DNA from: Oscillospiraceae bacterium
Lineage (GTDB): Bacteria; Bacillota; Clostridia; Oscillospirales; Acutalibacteraceae
Direction: 5' to 3'
Assembly: GCA_028683785.1 (NCBI GenBank)
Contig: JAQUHC010000003.1
Coordinates: forward strand, 1-42,832
Length of the DNA stretch: 42,832 nucleotides
The notes beneath the pieces were generated by a model, which worked only from the letters and a program-made list of their open reading frames with translations, did not search any database and was not told the DNA's origin. The position numbers and the translations under genes were made by a program. Below, piece after piece: positions 7,592 to 15,405 of this stretch; positions within the stretch are counted from its first letter, which is position 1, and every line of letters starts with the position of its first letter.

Positions 7592-7717
7592 TTATTGCAA
7601 ATAGCTACATAAGCGGTCTGACCAAGGATACCCGTCTTGTTCATCCAGAAATAGACTTAAACTATTTTGGCTATCGGCTTCGCCTATAGGACACGTGACA
7701 ACCGAATACTCATAATA
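7592..7717 (-). pseudogene. C-terminal gene remnant cut by a MITE-like element
   Basis: On the minus strand 41 codons read as natural-looking protein (E-Y-S-V-V-T-C-P-I-G-E-A-D, then S-L-F-L-D-E-Q-D-G-Y-P-W-S-D-R) and end in TAA (7594-7592). The frame runs upstream straight into the end of the 92-bp palindromic element (7715-7806), where it meets a stop. It therefore looks like the 3' end of a gene whose front was lost. I do not recognise the family. Confidence 0.4.
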
Positions 7718-7806
7718 CTAATTTAATTTATAAACATAGATAATATCCAAGTCCGTTGTATATCTTCTTATTATGATATTTCTATATATTTATTTTAAAT
7801 TAGTAT
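7715..7806. mobile_element. MITE-like element, 92-bp family, copy 1
   Basis: Begins ATACTAATTT and ends AAATTAGTAT (10-bp perfect terminal inverted repeat). A second copy at 33574-33665 in the opposite orientation differs at only two of 92 positions. There is no coding capacity. The termini share ATACTAA with the 130-bp family. Confidence 0.8.
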
Positions 7807-7944
7807 AAGATAGAAATGAATCCCCACGCTACACTGATATGGATATTATATGCGAATAAGTATTGTTTTCCAATACAAAAGAATAAAGCCCAGCGTTTGC
7901 TAGACTTATTAAGAAGCCGAAAACAAACAGCATGAATAAAATAA

Positions 7945-7972
7945 TTGACAAACGGAGAAAATAAAGTATAAT
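7945..7972 (+). promoter_or_regulatory. Promoter of the aspS::gatC operon
   Basis: TTGACA (7945-7950), 16-base spacer, TATAAT (7967-7972). Transcription would start near 7979, directly ahead of the T-box stem I. Confidence 0.75.
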
Positions 7973-7984
7973 TATGAAAACAGT

Positions 7985-8250
7985 AAAAAACTTTGACGGG
8001 AAGAGTAGCCCTGAGTTGGCGTTACAGAGAGCCGGAGGTTGGTGCAATCCGGTACGGCAATCGGGAGGAAGAACATCCCCGAGTTTCTGTCTGAACGCGC
8101 ATGATATATGCGTTATTAGGCGCAGGCGTATGACGGCACGTTACAGCCGTAAACCATAGGTGATTGAGTGGGCTGCAGGTTCAGCCTATTTGGGTGGTAC
8201 CGCGGAAGTTAGCCTTTCGTCCCAGTTTTAGGGATGGAGGGCGTTTTTAT
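7985..8250 (+). promoter_or_regulatory. T-box riboswitch with AAC/GAA specifier, ahead of aspS::gatC
   Basis: Standard T-box marks appear in order: GAAGAGTAG (7999-8008), AGAGAGCCGG (8026-8035), the GGTTGGTGCAATCCGG apical region, then GAAGAACATCCCCGAG on the 3' side of stem I. The T-box sequence TGGGTGGTACCGCGG is at 8191-8205, followed by a GTCCC/GGGAT terminator stem and a T run (about 8212-8248). Aligned with the proS leader in this window (GAACCCATCTTTGAG), the specifier position here is AAC (8072-8074, Asn), overlapping GAA (8071-8073, Glu). A leader that reads both overlapping codons is known for the transamidation operon of Clostridium acetobutylicum. Asp (GAC) is not seen at that position. 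The specifier assignment is by alignment, not folding. Confidence 0.85.
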
Positions 8251-8282
8251 TATTTATTGTACAAAAGCAGGAGGGAAATCAA

Positions 8283-10364
8283 ATGAAACGAACTGATTAT
8301 TGCGGCGCATTGCGTGAAAAGGATAAAGGGCGTTTGGTTACCGCTATGGGCTGGGCTCAGAATAAGCGGGATATGGGCGGCGTTATTTTTATCGACCTGC
8401 GGGACCGAGAGGGAACGCTGCAGGTGGTTTTCGATGCGCGGAATCTGTCGCAAAAGGATTTTGCAGCGGCCGAATCGCTTAAAACAGAATCCACAATTGC
8501 CGTTAAAGGGGTTGTCCGCACAAGGGATGCCGAAACCTATAACCCGCGGCTTGATACCGGAACAATAGAATTGGCAGCTTCCGAATTGGAGGTGCTGTCC
8601 GAAGCCGAAACCCTGCCGTTTCAGCTGGAGGATGCCGCCAATGTTCGGGAGGACCTGCGGCTTAAATATCGGTTTATCGACCTTCGCCGCCCAAAAATGC
8701 TTAACAATCTGCGGTTTAGAGCCACGGTTGTAAAATCGGTGTGCAATTATCTGGACGATAGCGGCTTTATACAGATAGAAACCCCTATGTTGACAAAAAG
8801 CACCCCAGAGGGGGCGCGGGATTATCTTGTACCCAGTCGAATTCATCAGGGCAAATTTTATGCTCTGCCCCAATCGCCCCAGATATTTAAGCAGCTGCTG
8901 ATGGTTGGCGGGATAGATAAATATTATCAGGTGGCTCGCTGTTTCAGGGACGAGGATTTGCGTGCCGACCGTCAGCCCGAATTTACTCAGGTGGATTTGG
9001 AGTTGTCGTTTGTAGACCAAGAGGATATATTAATCCTGCTTGAAGACCTGTTCAAACACATTTTTTCGGATGTCATGGGATTAAAAAGCGATGAAGCTTT
9101 TCCCCGACTTACATGGCGCGAATGTATGGACACCTACGGAAGTGACAAGCCCGACCTGCGCTTCGGGCTCCCTATCATTGATTTGACCGAGCTTATGCGC
9201 GGGTGCGAATTTTCGGTTTTCCGCAATGCGGTGGAAAACGGAGGGTATGTCCGAGCCATCAATGTAAAGGGCGGCGGGGAATTCAGCCGCGGTACAATTG
9301 AGGAGCTTACGGCAAAGGCGCAGGGATTTGGGGCGAAAGGTATGGCGTGGATAGCCATGCGGGAAGACGGCACCCCATATTCAATCCTCAATAAATACTT
9401 TTCTCCGGAATCGTTCACCGAACTGCTTAAAGCAGTGGGTGCACAGCCCGGTGATTTTATACTTTTCTGTGCCGATAAATATTCAACCGTCTGCCGAACT
9501 CTGGGGGGATTGAGGTTGGAGCTTGCCGATATGCTGGAGCTTAGGCGGGAGGGGGATTTCAAATTCCTTATTGTCACCGATTTCCCCGAGTTTGAGTATT
9601 CCGAGGCGGAGGGCAGATATTTAGCCACCCATCACCCGTTTACCATGCCCTATCCAGAGGATGTTGAATATTTGATTTCTGACCCCGGCAGGGTGCGGGC
9701 GCAAGCCTATGATGTGGTTCTCAACGGGGTTGAGCTGGGCAGCGGCAGTATCAGAATTCATCGTCGTGACGTGCAGCAGAAGATGTTTGAGGCGCTGGGG
9801 TTCAGCAAAGAGCAGATAAATGAGCGTTTCGGATTTATGGTCAATGCCTTCAGATACGGTACGCCGCCCCACGGCGGATTTGCCTTTGGGCTTGACCGTC
9901 TGGTCATGCTGATGCTTGGCGAGGAATCTTTGCGTGAGGTCATCGCCTTCCCAAAGATAAAGGATGCAAGCTGTCCTATGACCGACGCGCCCAACGTTGT
10001 GGATGGGGAGCAGCTGGATATATTGGGGCTCACACAGTTGTCCCGGGAGGGTACAATTGACGGCGCGAAGGGGAAAAAAGCCGCTGAAAAAATAAATCTG
10101 GACAAAATCGCCGAGCTTTCCAAGCTGAATCCGGACGGCGAGGAGAAAGAGGAGCTCGCCCAAAGACTGGATGCGACAATTGCACTTATAAATCAGCTTG
10201 AGCAGGTTGATACCTCCGGTGTTCCGGTTACCACCCATGTTATGCCGTTAATAAATGTATTTCGCGAGGATATACCCCAATTGTTATACAGCCGGGAACA
10301 GCTTCTTTCAGGGGCGCCTCAAAAGCAGGACGGTTATATATTCGTACCTCAGGTTGTTGAATAA
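8283..10364 (+). CDS. aspS: Aspartyl-tRNA synthetase fused to GatC
   Basis: 693 residues, about 100 longer than bacterial AspRS. Residues 1-105 are the OB-fold anticodon-binding domain. 130-280 and 425-560 form the class II core, with F-R-D-E-D-L-R-A-D-R-Q-P-E-F (221-234, motif 2) and G-G-F-A-F-G-L-D-R-L (531-540, motif 3). A GAD insertion lies at about 285-420. After the usual end (D-I-L-G-L, 579-583) and a short Lys/Gly-rich linker, residues 604-693 are a complete GatC: N-L-D-K-I-A-E-L-S-K-L, then T-T-H-V-M-P-L-I-N-V-F-R-E-D and K-Q-D-G-Y-I-F-V-P-Q-V-V-E. GatC stabilises GatA on GatB in the amidotransferase. gatA and gatB follow, with no separate gatC between. Residue 31, equated by eye with His31 of the non-discriminating Pseudomonas enzyme, is Met. 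A non-discriminating AspRS is inferred from context. Confidence 0.93.
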   Translation: MKRTDYCGALREKDKGRLVTAMGWAQNKRDMGGVIFIDLRDREGTLQVVFDARNLSQKDFAAAESLKTESTIAVKGVVRTRDAETYNPRLDTGTIELAASELEVLSEAETLPFQLEDAANVREDLRLKYRFIDLRRPKMLNNLRFRATVVKSVCNYLDDSGFIQIETPMLTKSTPEGARDYLVPSRIHQGKFYALPQSPQIFKQLLMVGGIDKYYQVARCFRDEDLRADRQPEFTQVDLELSFVDQEDILILLEDLFKHIFSDVMGLKSDEAFPRLTWRECMDTYGSDKPDLRFGLPIIDLTELMRGCEFSVFRNAVENGGYVRAINVKGGGEFSRGTIEELTAKAQGFGAKGMAWIAMREDGTPYSILNKYFSPESFTELLKAVGAQPGDFILFCADKYSTVCRTLGGLRLELADMLELRREGDFKFLIVTDFPEFEYSEAEGRYLATHHPFTMPYPEDVEYLISDPGRVRAQAYDVVLNGVELGSGSIRIHRRDVQQKMFEALGFSKEQINERFGFMVNAFRYGTPPHGGFAFGLDRLVMLMLGEESLREVIAFPKIKDASCPMTDAPNVVDGEQLDILGLTQLSREGTIDGAKGKKAAEKINLDKIAELSKLNPDGEEKEELAQRLDATIALINQLEQVDTSGVPVTTHVMPLINVFREDIPQLLYSREQLLSGAPQKQDGYIFVPQVVE

Positions 10365-10388
10365 AAACGGTCGGCGCAACTTATAGTT

Positions 10389-10520
10389 TACTCTGATTTC
10401 AATTATAAAAGCCGATAAACAGAGCGATGCATTCCTACTTCTTAATTTTAATTAACTAAGTATAAAAAGAATGTATTATGAGCGATAATTTTATCACCGC
10501 TATTATTTGAGATCAGTATT
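10389..10520. repeat. Degenerate copy of the 130-bp palindromic element
   Basis: This stretch between aspS::gatC and gatA matches the 17966-18095 element across its length: GCCGATAAA...AGCGATGC on the left, AATGTATTATGAGCGATAATTTTATC on the right, and a worn TTGAGATCAGTAT end. The central palindrome is decayed. It separates aspS::gatC from gatA by 174 bases without an obvious terminator, so the genes may still be co-transcribed. Confidence 0.65.
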
Positions 10521-10538
10521 AGAAAGGCAGGGTGTTGT

Positions 10539-11981
10539 ATGAAAGACAAAATCACAAAAATGACCGTCTCGGAATTGAGCGGCCATCTTGCAGCAAAGGA
10601 TATTTCGGCCGTCGAGGCGGCGACAGCATATATAGATAATATCAATTTGGTTGACGGCGATGTGGGGGCGTATATACGGGTGACCGCCGAGCGGGCGTTG
10701 GAGCAGGCCGCCGAGGTTGACCGTCTTCGCGCCGCGGGGGAGAAATTGTCACCTTTAGCGGGCATTCCCGCCGGCATAAAAGATAACATTTGTACAAATG
10801 GTATAAATACCACCTGCGGCTCAAAAATGCTTGAGAACTTCATTCCGCCCTATAACGCAACCGTAATAGATAGGCTGGAGCAACGGCATGTTGTTATGCT
10901 GGGCAAGCTCAATATGGATGAATTTGCAATGGGCTCGACCAATGAATACTCGTATTTCAAGCCGGTACACAACCCGCGTGACCTTTCACGGGTTCCGGGA
11001 GGCAGCTCGGGAGGCGCGGCGGCGGCGGTTGCAGCCGATGAGGCGGCGTTTACCCTGGGCTCGGATACAGGCGGCTCGGTGCGACAGCCGGCGGCATTGT
11101 GCGGGGTTGTGGGTATCAAGCCTACCTATGGTGCTGTTTCCAGAAACGGATTGGTTGCATTCGCGTCCTCCCTCGACCAGATAGGGCCGCTTACCAAAGA
11201 TGTACGGGATTCTGCAATGGTTATGGAGGCGATTGCAGGCCACGACGCGGGGGATGCCACCTCGCTTGATTATGATTGGCCGTCATTTACCCAAGGTATT
11301 GAGCAGGGCGTGCAGGGGCTTCGGATAGGATTGCCAAAAGAGAATTTCGGGGATGGTATCGCGGCCGAAGTAAAGGAGGCTATCCTTAAAGCCGCGACGG
11401 TTTATGAAAAACTCGGCGCAAAGGTCGAGGAGATATCATTGCCGAATATTAATTATGCACTGCCCGCCTATTATGCAATCTCATCCGCCGAGGCTTCGTC
11501 AAATCTTGCGCGGTTCGATGGTATAAAATACGGCTTCCGTGCCGATGTCGACGGTGATATTGATGATATTTACAAGGCCACAAGAAACGAGGGCTTCGGG
11601 ATGGAAGTCAAGAGCCGCATAATTCTGGGCAACCATGTTTTAAGCGCCGAAAACTATGACGCGTACTATAAAAAAGCCATGCAGGTCCGCACCTTGATTA
11701 TCGAGGACTTCAATCGGGCGTTTGAGCATTATGATTTTATCCTGTCGCCTGCCACCCCCACAACGGCATTTAAATTGGGTGAAAAGCACCGAGATCCCTT
11801 GGTAATGTTCAGATGCAATGTGTATACCGTGCCTTCGAATATTGCCGGAATACCCGCGCTGTCCCTGCCCTGTGCCGCCGATTCTCAGGGGTTGCCGATA
11901 GGAATGCAGCTTATTGGCAAATCGTTCAGCGAGCCTCTGCTTTACCGCGCTGCTTACGCTTTTGAGCAAAGGGGGAATTAA
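10539..11981 (+). CDS. gatA: Asp-tRNA(Asn)/Glu-tRNA(Gln) amidotransferase subunit A
   Basis: 480 residues, usual GatA length. The amidase-signature triad is intact: Lys81 in G-I-P-A-G-I-K-D-N, the cis-Ser in P-G-G-S-S-G-G (Ser156) and nucleophile Ser180 in G-S-D-T-G-G-S-V-R-Q-P, each two residues later than in Staphylococcus aureus GatA. GatA frees ammonia from glutamine and passes it to GatB. The ribosome-binding site AAAGGCAGGG lies 8-9 bases before the ATG, just past the right end of a degenerate palindromic element. gatB starts 2 bases after the stop. Confidence 0.96.
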   Translation: MKDKITKMTVSELSGHLAAKDISAVEAATAYIDNINLVDGDVGAYIRVTAERALEQAAEVDRLRAAGEKLSPLAGIPAGIKDNICTNGINTTCGSKMLENFIPPYNATVIDRLEQRHVVMLGKLNMDEFAMGSTNEYSYFKPVHNPRDLSRVPGGSSGGAAAAVAADEAAFTLGSDTGGSVRQPAALCGVVGIKPTYGAVSRNGLVAFASSLDQIGPLTKDVRDSAMVMEAIAGHDAGDATSLDYDWPSFTQGIEQGVQGLRIGLPKENFGDGIAAEVKEAILKAATVYEKLGAKVEEISLPNINYALPAYYAISSAEASSNLARFDGIKYGFRADVDGDIDDIYKATRNEGFGMEVKSRIILGNHVLSAENYDAYYKKAMQVRTLIIEDFNRAFEHYDFILSPATPTTAFKLGEKHRDPLVMFRCNVYTVPSNIAGIPALSLPCAADSQGLPIGMQLIGKSFSEPLLYRAAYAFEQRGN

Positions 11982-11983
11982 TA

Positions 11984-13423
11984 ATGGTATCACAAAGCAC
12001 TATTCAAAAATATGAAATGGTTATCGGTCTGGAGGTTCATGTAGAGCTGAAAACCAAAACAAAAATATTCTGCAGCTGTCCAACCGATTTCGGTGCTCAG
12101 CCCAATACCCAGTGCTGTCCTATATGCACCGGGATGCCCGGAACACTGCCGGTATTAAATCGTCAGGTGGTGAATTTCGCGGTCAAAGCGGGGCTTGCCA
12201 CCAACTGCAAAATTGCCTCGGATACAAAACAACACCGTAAAAATTATTTTTATCCCGACCTGCCGAAGGCGTATCAGATATCACAGTATGACCTGCCTTT
12301 ATGCGAGCATGGTTATCTGGATATTGAAACCGGCAACGGGACAAAACGTATCGGCATTACCAGAATCCATATCGAGGAGGATGCCGGAAAGCTGGTTCAT
12401 CTTGAGGGAGAGGGAACGCTTATCGACTGTAACCGCGGCGGGGTAGCGCTTATCGAAATAGTATCCGAGCCGGATATCCGCTCGGCAGAGGAGGCTAAGG
12501 CATACCTGCAAAAACTGCGTGCCGTTATTCTCTATACCGGGGTGTCGGACTGCAAAATGAACGAAGGTTCTTTCCGCTGCGATGTCAACCTTTCGGTTAG
12601 GAAAAAGGGCGAAAAGAAGCTGGGGACACGCGCCGAAATGAAAAACATCAACAGCTTTCAGTTTGCGGTCAAGGCCATCGAATATGAGTTTGCCCGTCAG
12701 GTGGAGGCTTTGGAATCGGGGGAGAAACTGGTTCAGGAAACCCGCCGCTTTGACCAGAACACCGGCAAAACCTATTCGATGAGGAGCAAGGAAAATGCCG
12801 ACGATTATCGGTATTTTCCCGACCCCGACCTGCCTATAATAGAAATAACCGATGACGAGCGGAATGCGTTAGGGGCGGAAATACCCACCCTGCCCGATGC
12901 GCGAAAGGCAAAATATATAGAGGAATACGGCTTGACAGCCTATGCCGCCGAGCAGCTTACCATCCAGCGGGAAATTGCCGATTATTTTGAAAAAGCAGCC
13001 GAACTGACCTCCCATCCCACCCTTGCGGCAAACATGATATTAAGCGATGTATCCCGCCTGTTGCAGCCGGACGAAACAGAAATTCCGATTAAGCCGGAGC
13101 ACTTTGCCGCCGTTGCACAGATGTCAGGGGATGGCAGAATAAACAGCGGAACCTGTCGTTCATTGGTTCAAATGCTGTGGGAAAAGGATATCGACCCGGA
13201 AATCATTGTGCGTGAAAAAGGACTGGAGCAGATTAATGATGAGGCGGTGCTGTCCGGTTTTGTGAAAGAGGTTATTGCCCAACAGCCAAAATCGGTCGCC
13301 GATTATAAGGCGGGCAAAGCCGCCGCCTTCCAATCGCTGATAGGTCAGGTCATGAAAAAGACCTCAGGCCGCGGCAATCCGGTAAAAATCAAGGAATTGA
13401 TGACCGAATTGCTTGAGGATTAA
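11984..13423 (+). CDS. gatB: Asp-tRNA(Asn)/Glu-tRNA(Gln) amidotransferase subunit B
   Basis: 479 residues. The opening E-M-V-I-G-L-E-V-H-V-E-L, the zinc cysteines C30-x-C32 and C44-C45-x-x-C48, K-N-Y-F-Y-P-D-L-P-K-A-Y-Q-I-S-Q, I-H-I-E-E-D-A-G-K and D-Y-R-Y-F-P-D-P-D-L-P are GatB hallmarks. Residues ~330-479 are the YqeY-type tail that grips the tRNA. GatB phosphorylates the misacylated Asp/Glu and amidates it with ammonia from GatA. It starts 2 bases after gatA with GGGGG in the gatA end as ribosome-binding site, so it is translationally coupled. Confidence 0.96.
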   Translation: MVSQSTIQKYEMVIGLEVHVELKTKTKIFCSCPTDFGAQPNTQCCPICTGMPGTLPVLNRQVVNFAVKAGLATNCKIASDTKQHRKNYFYPDLPKAYQISQYDLPLCEHGYLDIETGNGTKRIGITRIHIEEDAGKLVHLEGEGTLIDCNRGGVALIEIVSEPDIRSAEEAKAYLQKLRAVILYTGVSDCKMNEGSFRCDVNLSVRKKGEKKLGTRAEMKNINSFQFAVKAIEYEFARQVEALESGEKLVQETRRFDQNTGKTYSMRSKENADDYRYFPDPDLPIIEITDDERNALGAEIPTLPDARKAKYIEEYGLTAYAAEQLTIQREIADYFEKAAELTSHPTLAANMILSDVSRLLQPDETEIPIKPEHFAAVAQMSGDGRINSGTCRSLVQMLWEKDIDPEIIVREKGLEQINDEAVLSGFVKEVIAQQPKSVADYKAGKAAAFQSLIGQVMKKTSGRGNPVKIKELMTELLED

Positions 13424-13471
13424 GAATTTGCATTCGTATAACGGCATTGTTGTCATTTCAAACCATTCATA

Positions 13472-13551
13472 ATACTAATCTCAAATAAAAGCGACGATAA
13501 AATTATCGTTCAGAACGCGTTCTTCTAATACTAATTTATATAAATTAGTAT
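13472..13551. repeat. Half copy of the 130-bp palindromic element
   Basis: Starts with the full terminus ATACTAATCTCAA (13472-13484), continues AATAAAAGCGACGATAAAATTATCG and ends with the central palindrome (TACTAATTTATATAAATTAGTA). The right arm is missing. It lies between the convergent gatB and the symporter gene. I found no ordinary terminator there, so the palindrome may serve as one. Confidence 0.7.
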
Positions 13552-13622
13552 CAGATGGCTATAATGCGGTGTGCTTATTGTCACATAAATTAACCGATTT
13601 ATCGAGAAATAACAAACCAATA

Positions 13623-15020
13623 TTATCTGCATTTCAATGTGATTATCTTTTGGGATTGATATTTATGAAATTCTCGGGTGGATAATGCAAAAACAATCAG
13701 ATTGAATACCATACCCACCCCCCCTCCGTCGATATTCCATGGTTTTAAAAACACATAATTCCAAACGGTCGAGGATGCCATGCCTGCGACCAGCGCACGG
13801 CGGAATGCCCGGCCGTTAGATTTAATTCCGAGCATGGCGGCAGCCAGAGGCACCAGTATTAACGGCGACCAGAAGGAATAAGCAAAAATAAGTATATTAA
13901 ATATATTCGGCAGAATAAACGCCACCGCAATGGCCGCAAGCCCTGTTGCGAGATTTACCGCCCGAAGCCACCACAACTCAGCCTTCTCCGACATATCGGG
14001 GTAAAGCACCTTTACGGTATCGCATACCAGACCCACCGATGCTCCGTTTAAAAAACCGTCTGCGGCGGAAAGTATTATAGACACCATCGATACCATCACC
14101 ACCCCTCTTATGCCCATGGGCAGTATCGACTTCACCAGAGCAGGCATGGCGGCGGAAGCCTCTCCGGTTATATTAAGTGAATAAGCCGTCATGCCGATCA
14201 TGCCGGTTATCATAAAAAAGGGTATCGAAAACATACCGCTTAATATGGTTGCTCTTGCTGTACCCGACGGATTTTTGCCTATCAGCAGGCGTTGGGTATA
14301 GGGAGGGGCAAGCGCCTCCCCGAACATCATGGTTATAAAGAGGGAAATAAATCCGGCAATCGTTGTACCGTTAAACGGATTTGAATATTCCCTCGGCAGA
14401 GTTTCAAGCAGGGCGCCCACTCCGCCCAAGCGTGAAAGCGCCATAACAAGAAGAAGCGGCATCCCGATTGCCAGCATAACAAACTGAATCATATCCGCCA
14501 TAATTACCGACTTTAGCCCGCCGCTTGTCGAATATAACATCACAATACCGCAGCCTATGATGATGCCCAGCTTGGGGGGTATTCCTAAAAGCACATTGAA
14601 CACCAAGCCGATTGCCCCCATCTGCGCGCCCACCATCCCCGCGCAGCAGGAGAACGAAAAAATTCCGGTCAGCACCCTTGCTGTCCTGCCGTATGCCTTG
14701 CCTATGATCCCACCCACGGTGGTTACCCCTGCAAACTGTTTGACTCCGGGCACAAGGAAGCGCCCGATAAGAATGGTTGAAATACTGAAACCAAACAGGG
14801 CAACAGTCATACCGATACCGCCGGAATATGCTTCGGCAGCGTTACCCGATGAATAGCCTCCGCCTATATACGATGCCGAAAGTGAAGCAAATATGGTGAA
14901 AGTGCCGTATCCGCAATCCGATGCCGTAAAGCCGCTTACATCCTTAACCCGGCCTTTCAACCCTATACCGATCAATACGGCGAGATATAATATCACCATA
15001 CCTGTATCAAGCAACATCAT
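13623..15020 (-). CDS. Sodium:solute symporter (SSS family)
   Basis: 465 residues, about 12-13 membrane helices. Family marks include S-A-S-Y-I-G-G-G-Y near residue 50, the Gly-rich third helix region and L-S-A-A-D-G-F-L-N-G-A-S in the eighth/ninth helix area, as in PutP/PanF/SGLT-type LeuT-fold symporters. Substrate cannot be told; many bacterial members carry proline, pantothenate, sugars or short acids. It ends shortly after the last helix, as in minimal members. The ribosome-binding site AAAGGA lies before the double ATG at 15020. It is preceded on its own strand by a hairpin/terminator leader. Confidence 0.85.
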   Translation of the reverse strand: MMLLDTGMVILYLAVLIGIGLKGRVKDVSGFTASDCGYGTFTIFASLSASYIGGGYSSGNAAEAYSGGIGMTVALFGFSISTILIGRFLVPGVKQFAGVTTVGGIIGKAYGRTARVLTGIFSFSCCAGMVGAQMGAIGLVFNVLLGIPPKLGIIIGCGIVMLYSTSGGLKSVIMADMIQFVMLAIGMPLLLVMALSRLGGVGALLETLPREYSNPFNGTTIAGFISLFITMMFGEALAPPYTQRLLIGKNPSGTARATILSGMFSIPFFMITGMIGMTAYSLNITGEASAAMPALVKSILPMGIRGVVMVSMVSIILSAADGFLNGASVGLVCDTVKVLYPDMSEKAELWWLRAVNLATGLAAIAVAFILPNIFNILIFAYSFWSPLILVPLAAAMLGIKSNGRAFRRALVAGMASSTVWNYVFLKPWNIDGGGVGMVFNLIVFALSTREFHKYQSQKIITLKCR

Positions 15021-15072
15021 TTTTCCATCCTTTCTTCTCGAATGCCTGTTCTATTCATATGGATGGAAAAAC

Positions 15073-15155
15073 ACAAATATGAGGCTGAAGCATAAATCAG
15101 CCTCAAAAACAACAAAAAAGCCGGGGAAACAGCATCATTTCTCCGGCCTTTTTTT
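15073..15155. terminator. Two hairpins upstream of the symporter, one a bidirectional terminator
   Basis: GCCGGGGAAA (15120-15129) pairs with TTTCTCCGGC (15138-15147) and is followed by T runs on both strands. A second perfect 8-bp hairpin (GAGGCTGA/TCAGCCTC, about 15081-15104) lies between it and the symporter start. It probably ends the transcript of the VWA operon; an attenuator role for the symporter gene is possible but unproven. Confidence 0.55.
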
Positions 15156-15187
15156 GGTATAAATATGTAATTAAAAAATAATACAAT

Positions 15188-15378
15188 GTAGGGGCGGATA
15201 TCATGTCATACTAAATCCAACAATAACTATTCCATAATTATCGCTCATGGCGCGTTCTTCCTATACTAATTTAATTTAAATTAGTATTAGGAACGCATCG
15301 CTCTATTCTAGAATGTTTTAAAATGGATTTAGTATCAAGTGTAAACTATGTCACACTTGGAATACTATCCGCCCCTAC
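15188..15378. repeat. 13-bp inverted repeat flanking a palindromic element
   Basis: GTAGGGGCGGATA (15188-15200) and TATCCGCCCCTAC (15366-15378) are perfect inverted repeats. They bracket the 128-bp element and a small AAGTGT/ACACTT hairpin. They belong to the C-rich box type seen at 149-266 and 25423. Confidence 0.75.
15208..15335. mobile_element. MITE-like element, 130-bp family (128-bp variant)
   Basis: Terminal inverted repeat ATACTAAATCCA / TGGATTTAGTAT is perfect over 12 bp. The interior has the family core (ATAATTATCGCTCATGGCGCGTTCTTCC, then the ATACTAATTTAA palindrome, then GGAACGCATCGCTC). There is no reading frame. It is a divergent terminus variant of the 17966-18095 element. Confidence 0.8.
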
Positions 15379-15405
15379 TACCCTGGTCTTTTTTGTTGTT
15401 TACGA

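Noticed and set aside
7829-8047. 72-codon minus-strand frame
   Set aside because: It overlaps the promoter and T-box leader of aspS::gatC and has no family resemblance.
8250-10238. Large minus-strand frames opposite aspS::gatC
   Set aside because: Shadow frames of a clearly coding plus strand.
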